Counted from the stretch's first letter, positions 54,054-62,277 are shown. The stretch is 64,000 bases of DNA from CAZWDL01 sp964632995 (GCA_964632995.1 CAZWDL010000002.1:75819-139818), one strand, 5' to 3'. The notes: a model not told the origin generated them from the sequence alone. Translations and numbers: made by a program.

Positions 54054-55946
54054 ATGAAAAAATTGATACTTCTGTCTTCTTTACTATTGCTTTTCTCCGG
54101 GCTACAGGCGCAAAACCCGGTGGTCATTTTCGAAGAGACTTTCGACGGTGACCTCGGTAGTTTCACCGCCGGCTCCGGCATACCCGAGGGTGCTACCTGG
54201 CAATTTGCCCCTTTGGGACTGGCTGATACTATTATCATTGACGGCCAGAAAGTAGGTGCATCTTTCTATGGCTCCTCCGGTCCAATCGATTCACCAACGG
54301 CCGATAACGGCGCCGCCCAATTCAACTCCGACGCCTATGACAACGGCGGCAACCCGGATGATTTTGGCAATGGTCCTTTTCCCGCCCCACAAACGGCTAA
54401 CCTGACCTCTCCGGTGATCGATTGTTCCAACTTCTCTAACGTCGCCCTTGAGTTTTACCAGTACAGCCGCATGCTGCTCGACGACGCTACGCTCGTTGAG
54501 GTGAGTAGTGACGGCGGCCTCTCCTGGGAGCAATTCAGGCCTAATGACCGGATTTTCAGTAATGAAGTCAACGCAAGCACCGGACCGAGAAGCCGGATAG
54601 TAATTGACATCTCCGACATCGCCGCCAACGCCGCCGAGGTGCAGGTGCGCTTTGTCTGGAGTGACGGTTTCTATTACTTCTGGCTCATCGACGATGTTCG
54701 CGTGCTTGGCAATGTAGAAAACAACTTATCTATCACCGACTTCTTCTATCCGCTGTCCAGTTTTGCGACGCCAGCTTCGCAAGTTGCTACCGACACCTTC
54801 GGCTTCAGCGCCCGGGTAGCCAACCTCGGCACCCTGGATCAGACCAACGTCAGGCTGCGGGCAACTGTGTTCAGCCCCTCTGAAGATCTCTTTACCGACA
54901 GCATCACGTTAAACTTACTGCCTGCCGGAGAAGACACCCTGCTGACTATTCCCATGACCTTCGCCCCGGAACTGGATCAGGGCCCTTACGGCATCCTCTA
55001 CGAAACTTTTTCCGCGGATAACCCCGATACCGACTTCTATCCGGAAGACAGTAACGACGGGGAAGTCTTTGTCGTTACCGACACTATATTCTCCAAAGAA
55101 GACGGCTTTCTCGGAGATGATACGGAATGGCCCAGCGGCTTCAATATCGAAGGCGACTATCAGATGGGCAATGTTTATTCCATGAGCCCCCTGTCGGGAA
55201 ATGGTTACGCTGCTACAGAAGCTACCTTTGCCGTTTTCAAACCCGAATCCGCCGGCCCTATTGCCGGTAATGTAGCTACGATTTTACTCTATCGCGTCAA
55301 AGATCGTGTAGACCCCAACTTCGGCAACTTCAACATCAATTCAACCGGCGGTCCCGACGAGGACGATGACCTGGTGCTGGTCGGTTTCGGGTCGCATACC
55401 TTCACTGAAGATCACGATGCCTTTGAAGATATCGATGTGGCTCTGGAAAGCTTTGATGACCCCGGTGCGCCAATCTTCCTCGATCCCGGCGCCCGTTACT
55501 TCCTGGTTGCCGACTATCAGAACACCAGCAACGGCATCATCCACCTCATCTCTGATGACATCAACTACGCCAGCGGGCTAGTGTCTTCCCTCGTCTTCAG
55601 CGATGGCGCCTGGGGCGGCCTGGGACGCGGCAATCAGCCGATCATGCGGATGAAAGTCGAACTGATGACCGACACCGACGAAGTACCTTTGCCCGAAACA
55701 GCAATGACCTTATTCCCTAATCCTGCTTCCGACCTGGTCCAGCTGCAGCTAGACCTGGAAAATGCCGGCGACGCACTCATCACCATCGCCGATATCAGCG
55801 GCCGCATCCTTCAAATGCGCCAGTTCGATAATGTACAGCGGGAGACGCTGCGCTTTGACGTAAGCAACTATCCCGCCGGCACCTACCTGATCCGCGTAGG
55901 TACTGCCGACGGCACACGTACGGAGAAGTTCGTGATCAGCCGATGA
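54054..55946 (+). CDS. T9SS-exported surface protein with jelly-roll-type N-terminal domain
   Basis: The product is 630 residues from ATG 54054, which begins a good signal peptide (MKKLILLSSLLLLFSGLQAQ). A second ATG 10 codons upstream (54024) is less likely. Residues about 25-220 look like a choice-of-anchor/MAM-like jelly roll: FEETFDGDLGSF, then SPVIDCSNFSNVALEFYQYSR and SWEQFRPN, ending FYYFWLIDDVRVLG. The middle part has CARDB-like character (ARVANLGTLDQTNVRLRATV). The last 80 residues are a T9SS sorting domain (MTLFPNPASDLVQLQL, YPAGTYLIRVG, EKFVISR). It is probably released or attached at the cell surface; ligand unknown. Confidence 0.85.
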   Translation: MKKLILLSSLLLLFSGLQAQNPVVIFEETFDGDLGSFTAGSGIPEGATWQFAPLGLADTIIIDGQKVGASFYGSSGPIDSPTADNGAAQFNSDAYDNGGNPDDFGNGPFPAPQTANLTSPVIDCSNFSNVALEFYQYSRMLLDDATLVEVSSDGGLSWEQFRPNDRIFSNEVNASTGPRSRIVIDISDIAANAAEVQVRFVWSDGFYYFWLIDDVRVLGNVENNLSITDFFYPLSSFATPASQVATDTFGFSARVANLGTLDQTNVRLRATVFSPSEDLFTDSITLNLLPAGEDTLLTIPMTFAPELDQGPYGILYETFSADNPDTDFYPEDSNDGEVFVVTDTIFSKEDGFLGDDTEWPSGFNIEGDYQMGNVYSMSPLSGNGYAATEATFAVFKPESAGPIAGNVATILLYRVKDRVDPNFGNFNINSTGGPDEDDDLVLVGFGSHTFTEDHDAFEDIDVALESFDDPGAPIFLDPGARYFLVADYQNTSNGIIHLISDDINYASGLVSSLVFSDGAWGGLGRGNQPIMRMKVELMTDTDEVPLPETAMTLFPNPASDLVQLQLDLENAGDALITIADISGRILQMRQFDNVQRETLRFDVSNYPAGTYLIRVGTADGTRTEKFVISR

Positions 55947-55995
55947 TCGCGGCTATTTCCGACTCGCCCTCTTACGCTTAAACGGAAGAGAAACC

Positions 55996-56036
55996 AGAAG
56001 ACCGGATTGGAGGTACATCCACTAATCCGGTCTTCT
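55996..56036 (+). terminator. Hairpin terminator after the T9SS protein gene
   Basis: A 13-base perfect stem AGAAGACCGGATT (55996-56008) with AATCCGGTCTTCT (56024-56036) and a 15-base loop, 50 bases after the stop. The following bases (TCGT) are not a strong T-run. Confidence 0.7.
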
Positions 56037-56071
56037 TCGTAAGGGAGCGGGACCGGCAACCCCTTCACAAA

Positions 56072-56109
56072 AAAAGCAGGTCTCCACCATCTTCAGGAGA
56101 CCTGCTTTT
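56072..56109. terminator. Bidirectional terminator, mainly for icd
   Basis: A 14-base perfect stem AAAAGCAGGTCTCC (56072-56085) with GGAGACCTGCTTTT (56096-56109). On the minus strand the stem runs into TTTTTTTGTG, an ideal terminator 32 bases after the icd stop. On the plus strand it backs up the hairpin at 55996. Confidence 0.88.
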
Positions 56110-56140
56110 ACTTTTCAGGCAACGGAGAATCCCCGTCCCT

Positions 56141-57406
56141 TTACATATTATCGATAATTTCCGTGCCGAACTCGGAGGTCTTCAATTTGGTAGCTCCGTC
56201 CATCTGGCGTTCGAAGTCATAAGTGACCCGCTTTTTGGAAATGGCGCCGGCAATACCTTTAACGATATGGTCAGCGGCTTCTTTCCAGCCCATATAGCGG
56301 AACATCATTTCACCGGAGAGGATAACCGAGCTGGGATTTACTTTATCCTGACCGGCGTATTTCGGAGCGGTGCCGTGGGTAGCTTCGAAGATCGCCCGAC
56401 CGGTGTTGTAGTTGATATTAGCGCCGGGAGCAATGCCGATACCGCCCACTTCAGCGGCGAGCGCGTCGGAGATGTAGTCTCCATTGAGATTCAGGGTCGC
56501 GATGACCGAGTATTCGTCCGGACGGGTAAGGATTTGCTGCAGGAAGGCGTCGGCGATGACGTCTTTGATCAACAGGGCGCCGTTTTTCAGCGCTTTATCC
56601 TGCGCTGCGTTGGCGGCGTCTCTGCCTTTCTCCGCCGCGATCCGATCGTATTCAGCCCAGGTAAAAACCTTGTCACCAAACTCCCGTTCCGCCATTTCGT
56701 AGCCCCACTCTTTGAATTTACCTTCTGTAAACTTCATGATATTGCCCTTGTGTACCAGGGTTACCGAGGGCAGATCGCTGTCCAGAGCGTAGTTGATGGC
56801 CGCGCGGACCAGGCGTTCCGTGCCTTCGATAGAAACTGGCTTGATGCCCAACGATACGGTATCCGGGAAGCGAATCTGGGTGACGCCCATCTCTTCCATC
56901 AGGAATTTTTTCAGTTTTTCAGCTTCTGTGCTGCCCGTGTTGTATTCGATGCCGGCGTAGATGTCCTCCGTATTTTCCCGGAAGATAACCATATCCACTT
57001 TTTCGGGATGCTTGACAGGAGAAGGAACGCCCTCAAAGTGCCGAACCGGACGAACGCAGGCATAGAGGTCGAGTTTCTGACGCAGGGCAACGTTGAGCGA
57101 GCGGATGCCGCCACCGACCGGCGTAGTCAACGGCCCTTTAATCGCAACCAGATATTCCTTGATGGCGTTCAGGGTCTCTTCCGGCAGCCACTCTCCCGTC
57201 TGATCAAATGCCTTTTGACCGGCCAGCACTTCTTTCCAGTGAATTTTGCGCTCCTCGCCGTAAGCTTTCTCCACAGCGGCGTCAAAAACACGTACGGCGG
57301 CCGCCCAAATATCCGGACCGATGCCGTCTCCTTCGATGAAAGGAAGTATTGGATCATGGGGGACGTTTAATTTTCCATTAGTAATCGTTACTTTTGATCC
57401 ACTCAT
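56141..57406 (-). CDS. icd: NADP-dependent isocitrate dehydrogenase
   Basis: The product is 421 residues, matching the E. coli Icd class. Motifs: PFIEGDGIGPDIW near the N-terminus, GPLTTPVGGGIRSLNVALRQKLDLYACVRPVR in parts (substrate Ser and Arg residues), MVIFRENTEDIYAGIEY, LVHKGNIMKFTEG, and the late nucleotide-binding ATHGTAPKYAGQDKVNP. It oxidises isocitrate to 2-oxoglutarate in the TCA cycle. It diverges from ruvB, and the gap holds an exact -7 motif and an inverted repeat. Confidence 0.95.
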   Translation of the reverse strand: MSGSKVTITNGKLNVPHDPILPFIEGDGIGPDIWAAAVRVFDAAVEKAYGEERKIHWKEVLAGQKAFDQTGEWLPEETLNAIKEYLVAIKGPLTTPVGGGIRSLNVALRQKLDLYACVRPVRHFEGVPSPVKHPEKVDMVIFRENTEDIYAGIEYNTGSTEAEKLKKFLMEEMGVTQIRFPDTVSLGIKPVSIEGTERLVRAAINYALDSDLPSVTLVHKGNIMKFTEGKFKEWGYEMAEREFGDKVFTWAEYDRIAAEKGRDAANAAQDKALKNGALLIKDVIADAFLQQILTRPDEYSVIATLNLNGDYISDALAAEVGGIGIAPGANINYNTGRAIFEATHGTAPKYAGQDKVNPSSVILSGEMMFRYMGWKEAADHIVKGIAGAISKKRVTYDFERQMDGATKLKTSEFGTEIIDNM

Positions 57407-57467
57407 TTGTTTGTTTTATTTTTTGTGGGAATTGGGTTTACAGGTAATAACAAATCCTTTCCCATAC

Positions 57468-57495
57468 GTTTACAAAAAGCAGCACAAATGTAAAC
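57468..57495. promoter_or_regulatory. Inverted repeat in the icd-ruvB gap, possible operator
   Basis: GTTTACA (57468-57474) and TGTAAAC (57489-57495) form a perfect 7-base inverted repeat with a 14-base spacer. The right arm overlaps the -7 motif TACATTTG (minus strand, 57485-57492) of icd, the placement expected of a repressor site. The regulator is unknown. Confidence 0.4.
57485..57492 (-). promoter_or_regulatory. Bacteroidota -7 promoter motif for icd
   Basis: The minus strand reads TACATTTG, an exact TAnnTTTG match, about 80 bases before ATG 57406. No clear -33 box. Confidence 0.4.
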
Positions 57496-57552
57496 AATTA
57501 TCAACGGTAATCGAATGATTTCACCGAATTATTGAATCTCGAAATCAGTGCC

Positions 57553-58590
57553 ATGACTAATCCACATCTCGACCCCAGCGGGTCGCATTTTGACGCGGAA
57601 GAGCAACAGTTAGAAAAAAGCCTGCGACCGAAAGCGCTGGAGGATTTCAGCGGCCAGCCGAAAATCGTGGAGAACCTCAAGATATTTATTGCGGCGGCCC
57701 GACAGCGAGGAGAGGCACTTGATCACGTCCTACTACATGGTCCTCCCGGCCTGGGCAAAACGACCTTGTCCTACATCATCGCCAATGAGCTGGAAACCGC
57801 CATGAAGATGTCTTCGGGCCCCGTTCTGGAAAAACCGGGTGACCTGGCCGGCCTGCTGACCAACCTGGAGGAAGGAGATGTATTGTTTATCGACGAGATC
57901 CATCGCCTCAATACCGTCGTGGAAGAATACCTCTACTCGGCGATGGAAGATTATCGCATCGACATCATGATTGACTCGGGACCCAACGCCCGCAGTATTC
58001 AGATTACACTTAACCCCTTCACGCTCGTCGGCGCCACTACCCGTATGGGGTTACTCACTGCTCCCATGCGCGCGCGCTTCGGCATCAATTGCCATCTGGA
58101 CTATTACGACGCCCTCACGCTCGAACACATCATCAAACGTTCGGCAAGTATTCTGGATGTGCCCATTACCGAAGAGGGCGCCAAAGAGATTTCCCGCCGC
58201 AGCCGCGGCACCCCGCGTATCGCTAATGCCCTACTGCGCCGCACTCGCGACTTCGCCCAGATCAAGGGCAACGGCACCATCGACGCCGAAATCGCCCGCT
58301 ACGGGCTTTCCGCCCTTAACGTGGATGAGAGCGGCCTGGATGAAATGGACAATAAAATCCTTTCCACGATCATTCACAAATTCAAAGGCGGACCGGTCGG
58401 ACTGCAAACCATTGCCACCGCCGTAGGGGAGGAATCGGGAACAATCGAAGAGGTACACGAGCCGTTTCTCATCATGGAGGGTTTTATCCATCGGACGCCC
58501 CGAGGCAGGGAAGCGACGGAGAAGGCCTATAAGCATTTGCGGGTCGTTCCTCCCGGGCGGGCGGGGACGCTGTTTGATGATGCGGAGTAG
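57553..58590 (+). CDS. ruvB: Holliday junction branch-migration helicase RuvB
   Basis: The product is 345 residues from ATG 57553; a TTG 7 codons upstream is less likely. AAA+ motifs are complete: LLHGPPGLGKTTLS (Walker A), VLFIDEIHRLN (Walker B), VGATTRMGLLTAPMRARFG (sensor 1 and arginine-finger region), and the RuvB winged-helix tail (GPVGLQTIATAVGEE, IMEGFIHRTPRGR). It drives branch migration with RuvA. Neither ruvA nor ruvC is adjacent. Confidence 0.96.
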   Translation: MTNPHLDPSGSHFDAEEQQLEKSLRPKALEDFSGQPKIVENLKIFIAAARQRGEALDHVLLHGPPGLGKTTLSYIIANELETAMKMSSGPVLEKPGDLAGLLTNLEEGDVLFIDEIHRLNTVVEEYLYSAMEDYRIDIMIDSGPNARSIQITLNPFTLVGATTRMGLLTAPMRARFGINCHLDYYDALTLEHIIKRSASILDVPITEEGAKEISRRSRGTPRIANALLRRTRDFAQIKGNGTIDAEIARYGLSALNVDESGLDEMDNKILSTIIHKFKGGPVGLQTIATAVGEESGTIEEVHEPFLIMEGFIHRTPRGREATEKAYKHLRVVPPGRAGTLFDDAE

Positions 58591-58664
58591 CCCCTGCGAG
58601 CTTCGGTCACCTCTCCGCTAGTTCCGCCGGTAATTGAATTTATAAGTTGCTGTGTACTTAGGAT

Positions 58665-58761
58665 CCTCTGCGCCTCTGCGTACCACTTATTGTCAGAACA
58701 GCTGTCCTTTGCGCGCCATACTTACAGGGTGCCCCACGCAGAGGCGCAGAAGACGCAGAGG
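58665..58761. repeat. Inverted CTCTGCG repeats after ruvB
   Basis: TCTGCGCCTCTGCGT (58667-58681) and its exact inverse ACGCAGAGGCGCAGA (58736-58750) are 54 bases apart; each arm also has an internal 8- to 9-base repeat of CTCTGCG or CGCAGAGG. It lies between two converging genes. The loop is too long for an ordinary terminator, so a dispersed intergenic repeat is more likely. Confidence 0.7.
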
Positions 58762-58781
58762 AAAATGCAATAGACAAAGGG

Positions 58782-59462
58782 CTACTCTTTCCTGAAAAAA
58801 ATATCTCCACTCACCGTCTCCAGGGAGATGAGTGGCCCGCCACCGTTAAGGGTACTGGTGAGCCGTTTGGAATAAGGCGTGCTGCTGTTGTCAAGTGACA
58901 GAACCTCAAAATCGGTATAGATTTCGCCGGTGACCGAGCTGAAACGCAGGTCGGCATTGGCATCCCGGTGCAGACCGAAGTCGACAAAGCCGCTGATGCT
59001 CTTGGCCCGCACCGGTCCCATAAGCCCCTGGATTTCAAAATCGCCGGAAATGGTTTCCAGTTCCAGTTCGGCATCGGCGGGCAACAATATTTCATAGCGG
59101 ACAGAGAAACACATGCAGGCTTCGCTGCGTCCTTCGTCGCAATACCAGCAACGGTACTCGCCCCAGCGATCTTCGTCGGTGTCGTAGGTAGTGTTGATCC
59201 GCAAGCCGGTATCACTTTCCCGAATAGTCATCTGGTGGATCTCATCCATCGAAGCTTCTGAACGCCGTAAGATGGTTTTTAGTCCCAGAGCATTGCGGTC
59301 CCAGGTGTTTACCGTAACCATTTTGGCGAATTTGAAGTCCAGGATGACTTTTTTGTTGGACGGCAGGTCATAAGTATTGTTGATGACCCGCTCGGTGATT
59401 TGAGCCGTCAGTGCTGCGCTTAAAAATAAAAACAGTAGGGTGAGGTGGGTTTTCATGATCAA
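58782..59462 (-). CDS. Secreted DUF4097-like beta-repeat protein (second copy)
   Basis: The product is 226 residues with a signal peptide (about 1-20, ending LTAQ). The mature chain has the DUF4097 (putative adhesin) layout: short, regular beta strands with the repeated pattern ETISGDFEIQG, KSISGFVDFGL, SSVTGEIYTDF and ETVSGDIFFRK, ending at the C-terminus. A Cys-rich turn at about residues 105-120 (CWYCDEGRSEACMC) is unusual and could bind metal. It is the last gene of the sigma/anti-sigma set and a paralogue of the 258-residue gene upstream. Confidence 0.8.
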   Translation of the reverse strand: MIMKTHLTLLFLFLSAALTAQITERVINNTYDLPSNKKVILDFKFAKMVTVNTWDRNALGLKTILRRSEASMDEIHQMTIRESDTGLRINTTYDTDEDRWGEYRCWYCDEGRSEACMCFSVRYEILLPADAELELETISGDFEIQGLMGPVRAKSISGFVDFGLHRDANADLRFSSVTGEIYTDFEVLSLDNSSTPYSKRLTSTLNGGGPLISLETVSGDIFFRKE

Positions 59463-59813
59463 AATTTTGTCGGTTTAATCGCTGATTTTAAGTGAAAAGG
59501 AGATGCTGGTAGCTGGTAACTGGTGCAGCCTAAAAGGGGCAAAAGAAAAACCGGTGGTGGAGAGTTGAGGAGAAGCCTTCGTCACCAGGGAAGCGTTCAC
59601 CGTCCTCGTTTCTCATCCGCCACTTTTTTTGTGGTCGGATAAACCCCATGGAATTCGCAAAGCGACCATTCCTCAGGGTAAGGGTTCTCGGTTTCCTGAG
59701 GGGTCAGAGATTTGGACCCGCCTAAACACAGGAAGCTAAACAATCCCTCCACCACCGGATAAAGTACAGTCGGATGATCCTCACGAGCATCCATCCAGCA
59801 CCCAGCACCCAGC
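59463..59813. other. Gap between the two DUF4097-like genes (351 bases)
   Basis: Almost the whole gap is one symmetrical unit bounded by inverted heptamer arrays (see 59505-59815), with a second inverted repeat inside. A 65-codon minus-strand open frame (59597-59794) fills its centre but has no recognisable features and is not called. It splits an otherwise compact set of genes. Confidence 0.55.
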
Positions 59814-59815
59814 TC
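59505..59815. repeat. Element-like unit flanked by inverted heptamer arrays
   Basis: Left arm GCTGGTA, GCTGGTA, ACTGGTG (59505-59525). Right arm CCAGCAC, CCAGCAC, CCAGCTC (59795-59815), which reads as GCTGGGT-type heptamers on the other strand. Inside is a perfect 12-base inverted repeat CCGGTGGTGGAG (59551-59562) and CTCCACCACCGG (59747-59758). The right arm just overlaps the stop of the neighbouring gene. It looks like a small non-autonomous element or its remnant. Confidence 0.6.
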
Positions 59816-60590
59816 ATTCCTTCTTCCGCAGATAAATGTTATCGCTGATGGCCCGCAGCGAAATTTCCACGCCGCCGCCGTTGAGGGTGCCGTCGATTTT
59901 GGAGCCGCCCAGCCGTTTCATTTCGCCCTGGCTCCCGGTGTCAATATCCAGATTGGTATAGACCTCGCCCGAGATGGTCGCCAGGTTCAAGGTCGCTTTG
60001 GTATCGGCGGGCAAGGTAACATCGATGAAGCCGCTGACATTGGAAATAGAGGACGGTTGCTCCTGGTTAAGGCGTGTAAAAACGACTTCTATATCCCCTG
60101 AAGTAGTATTGGCTACTACCGGTCCGCTGATGTTCAGCAGGCGGATATCGGAACCGGTGCCCTGCACTTCGATCTCACCGTTGTGGTTCGATACATTGAT
60201 CTCATCGCTCATCCAGCCTACCTCTTTGATCGACAGACTGGCGGTTGCCGGGATTTTCATCCGGTAATCGCCTTCCTGACCGGAAGCTTTTTTGATGCTG
60301 ATCACGTTGTTGGACTCCTGCACCTGCAGTCCCATGTTGGTATTGTCCGTGGCGCCGTTATATAGGGGGCGCAATCCTTCCGCCCGCTCGGGCGGTCCTT
60401 CGTAGTCGTCCTCCGTTTCGATGACAACCTCGTTACCGTTATATCCTTCGATGGTCAAACTAATATTTTCGGCCATAATTTCCACCTTCTTCTTGCCGCT
60501 GGCGCTGCTAAAGGCTTTAGTGAATTCCTGGCCGTAGGCGCCGCCCAGGGTGAACAGGACGGCTGTCAAGGTCAATAAGCATTTTTGCAT
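59814..60590 (-). CDS. Secreted DUF4097-like beta-repeat protein (first copy)
   Basis: The product is 258 residues from ATG 60590, chosen because it starts the signal peptide MQKCLLTLTAVLFTLGGAYG; upstream in-frame ATGs would add a polar stretch. The mature part alternates short beta strands with a repeating small-residue pattern: NISGPVVANTTSGDIEV, SNVSGFIDVTL, ATISGEVYTNL and RAISDNIYLRK, as in DUF4097. The C-terminal strand motif LNGGGVEISLRAISDNIYLRK is nearly shared with the next paralogue (LNGGGPLISLETVSGDIFFRK), read in parts. Likely a surface or periplasmic structural protein. Third gene of the sigma/anti-sigma set. Confidence 0.82.
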   Translation of the reverse strand: MQKCLLTLTAVLFTLGGAYGQEFTKAFSSASGKKKVEIMAENISLTIEGYNGNEVVIETEDDYEGPPERAEGLRPLYNGATDNTNMGLQVQESNNVISIKKASGQEGDYRMKIPATASLSIKEVGWMSDEINVSNHNGEIEVQGTGSDIRLLNISGPVVANTTSGDIEVVFTRLNQEQPSSISNVSGFIDVTLPADTKATLNLATISGEVYTNLDIDTGSQGEMKRLGGSKIDGTLNGGGVEISLRAISDNIYLRKKE

Positions 60591-60730
60591 GGTCGGTATC
60601 ATTTTAAGTTCGTTTTTGTGCAGTGTTAGTAATGGCTTCCCAGGACCGGAGTCTGCCGGAAGCAAATTATGTTGAATTAAAAAGTCTTTTATAATTCGCA
60701 GTGATTTAGGGAAGTATAGATAGTTTTCAA

Positions 60731-60790
60731 TCGGCAGTCGGCAGACTCAGGTGCGGTGATGCTCGGCTATTACTCGATCCAGCATCCAGT
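60731..60790. repeat. Two heptamer arrays between the DUF4097-like gene and the anti-sigma gene
   Basis: TCGGCAG twice (60731-60744), and ATCCAGC, ATCCAGT (60777-60790), both with period 7. The two are not complementary, unlike the other paired arrays. The second touches the stop region of the anti-sigma gene. Confidence 0.5.
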
Positions 60791-61576
60791 TCACATCAAC
60801 TGCTGAATTCCCGCCGCCGCTTTATTCTTCACTACTTCGTGCACTTCATCTTTTTCGATGATGCGCTCAAATTCATCCATAGCCCCCTCGGCCTTGGAGG
60901 CGGTGAGCACCTCGATCAACGTAATTTGGACTTCCGGGTGTTCCTGTAAATGCAGAGAGCGGGTAAGGTCGGCGATGACCCCGGGATATTCCGTATAATT
61001 CAGCAATGCTTCGGCCGCTTTGGCCCGCACGTTAACATTGTCGTCGGTATTGAGGGTGTTGATCAGGGCGTCGATGATCTGGCGGTCGGCGCCTCGGGGT
61101 TCCTGTTGCACCGTATTCAGGGCCTTAATCCGCTGGCTGGCGCTGGACTCTTCCAGCATGGAGAGCACCATCATTTTTCGTGTTTGCTCGATTTCGGAAA
61201 CCAGCGTATTGATCTGTTCCTGCTGTCGCAGATTGCGTTGCCAAAGCGTCCCGAAACCAATACCGATAATGAGCAGGGCGATCGCTGCCGCCACGCTCCA
61301 TTCCATACGGCGCAGCCGAAAAACCGGAGCACTTTTCTCCGGTTTGAGCACCGGCTTCTCCTGTTCATCCAGGAAATCGTAGAAGCGCTGACGCAATTGA
61401 GGGCGGGGTTGTTCTTCAGACGCCTGACTCATTTCGGTCAGAAGCTCCCGCAGGGAGGCCAGTTCCGAGCGCAGTGTTTCAGATTGCTGCAATTCCTGCT
61501 CCAGACGCTGTTGTTCCTGAGCCGGCAAGCGGCCTTCCAGGTAATCGATCAGTATTGATGTTTTATCTTGTTTCAT
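60791..61576 (-). CDS. Anti-sigma-factor-like membrane protein with HEAT-type repeats
   Basis: The product is 261 residues. Residues 1-85 are charged and helical (LIDYLEGRLPAQEQQRLEQEL in parts), as in cytoplasmic anti-sigma regions. One transmembrane helix spans about 94-111 (SVAAAIALLIIGIGFGTLW). After a coiled-coil segment, residues 145-261 carry HEAT-like repeats (IIDALINTLNTDDNVNVRAKAAEALLNY in parts, then HPEVQITLIEVLTASK), predicted periplasmic. Its start overlaps the sigma stop by 4 bases (ATGA). It probably binds the sigma and senses the envelope. Confidence 0.85.
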   Translation of the reverse strand: MKQDKTSILIDYLEGRLPAQEQQRLEQELQQSETLRSELASLRELLTEMSQASEEQPRPQLRQRFYDFLDEQEKPVLKPEKSAPVFRLRRMEWSVAAAIALLIIGIGFGTLWQRNLRQQEQINTLVSEIEQTRKMMVLSMLEESSASQRIKALNTVQQEPRGADRQIIDALINTLNTDDNVNVRAKAAEALLNYTEYPGVIADLTRSLHLQEHPEVQITLIEVLTASKAEGAMDEFERIIEKDEVHEVVKNKAAAGIQQLM

Positions 61577-62199
61577 GCTCCTTCCATTTTGAAGTATATA
61601 TCCCGCAATTCCTGGATGGCCCGGTGCACCCGGACTTTGACGGCGCCTTCTGTCGTGCCCATCAGTTCGGCGACCTCGCGGTATTTCAGCTGCTGAAAAC
61701 GGGCCAGAATGAGTACTTCGCGCTGCTCGTCAGGAAGCTTGCCAAGAGCACGATGCAGGCGTTGCTGTTCCTCGCGATCTTCCATCTGCCGGCTGACGGG
61801 CAGTTCGACGCCGGCCAACGTTTCCGCGCCCGAAAAATCGGAGGCCACCGGACGTTTTTTCCGGAAGTAATCAATCCGGGCATTGCGGGCGATCTGGTAA
61901 ATCCAGGACCGGAAAGCACTGCCTTCTACATATGACTCCCGGTACCGGATCAGACGCTCGAAGACCGTTTGTGTCAAATCTTCGCTCAGCGAGCGATCGG
62001 CGGTCAGCCGCAGGAAAAAGTTGTACAGCCGAACGTGATAGCGTTCAAACAGGTGGGCCGCACAGGCTAGCTCGCCCTGGCTGAGCCGGTACATCAATGC
62101 TTCATCGCTCGCTTTACTGATCTGCTCCATTCCGGGGGCAATCGCTTTGTTACTATGGGTTAAGTTAGCTATTTTGCTAATCATTTTGATTGATTTCAC
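61573..62199 (-). CDS. ECF RNA polymerase sigma factor (DUF4097 locus)
   Basis: The product is 208 residues from ATG 62199; ATG 62184 and 62130 are alternatives, the last starting closer to the conserved core. Region 2 is ACAAHLFERYHVRLYNFFLRL in parts, DLTQTVFERLIRYRESY and FRSWIYQIARNARIDYFRKKRP. Region 4 is LGKLPDEQREVLILARFQQLKYREVAELM in parts with TEGAVKVRVHRAIQEL. Normal ECF length. It leads a set of four minus-strand genes: sigma, anti-sigma, two DUF4097-like proteins. Confidence 0.93.
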   Translation of the reverse strand: MKSIKMISKIANLTHSNKAIAPGMEQISKASDEALMYRLSQGELACAAHLFERYHVRLYNFFLRLTADRSLSEDLTQTVFERLIRYRESYVEGSAFRSWIYQIARNARIDYFRKKRPVASDFSGAETLAGVELPVSRQMEDREEQQRLHRALGKLPDEQREVLILARFQQLKYREVAELMGTTEGAVKVRVHRAIQELRDIYFKMEGA

Positions 62200-62277
62200 C
62201 CTGGTTACTGGAGCCGGGGTGAATGGTTACAGGAGCAGCAAAATTTTTTCAAAAAATCCAGAAAAAATTTTCAGCGA

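Noticed and set aside
56267..57370. 367-codon open frame antisense to icd
   Set aside because: Inside icd on the other strand, with no motif support. Icd is beyond doubt.
59597..59794. 65-codon minus-strand frame in the heptamer-bounded unit
   Set aside because: Tempting as cargo of the element, but no recognisable domain and a composition rich in Pro and Glu; not enough to call a gene. Mentioned under the unit.
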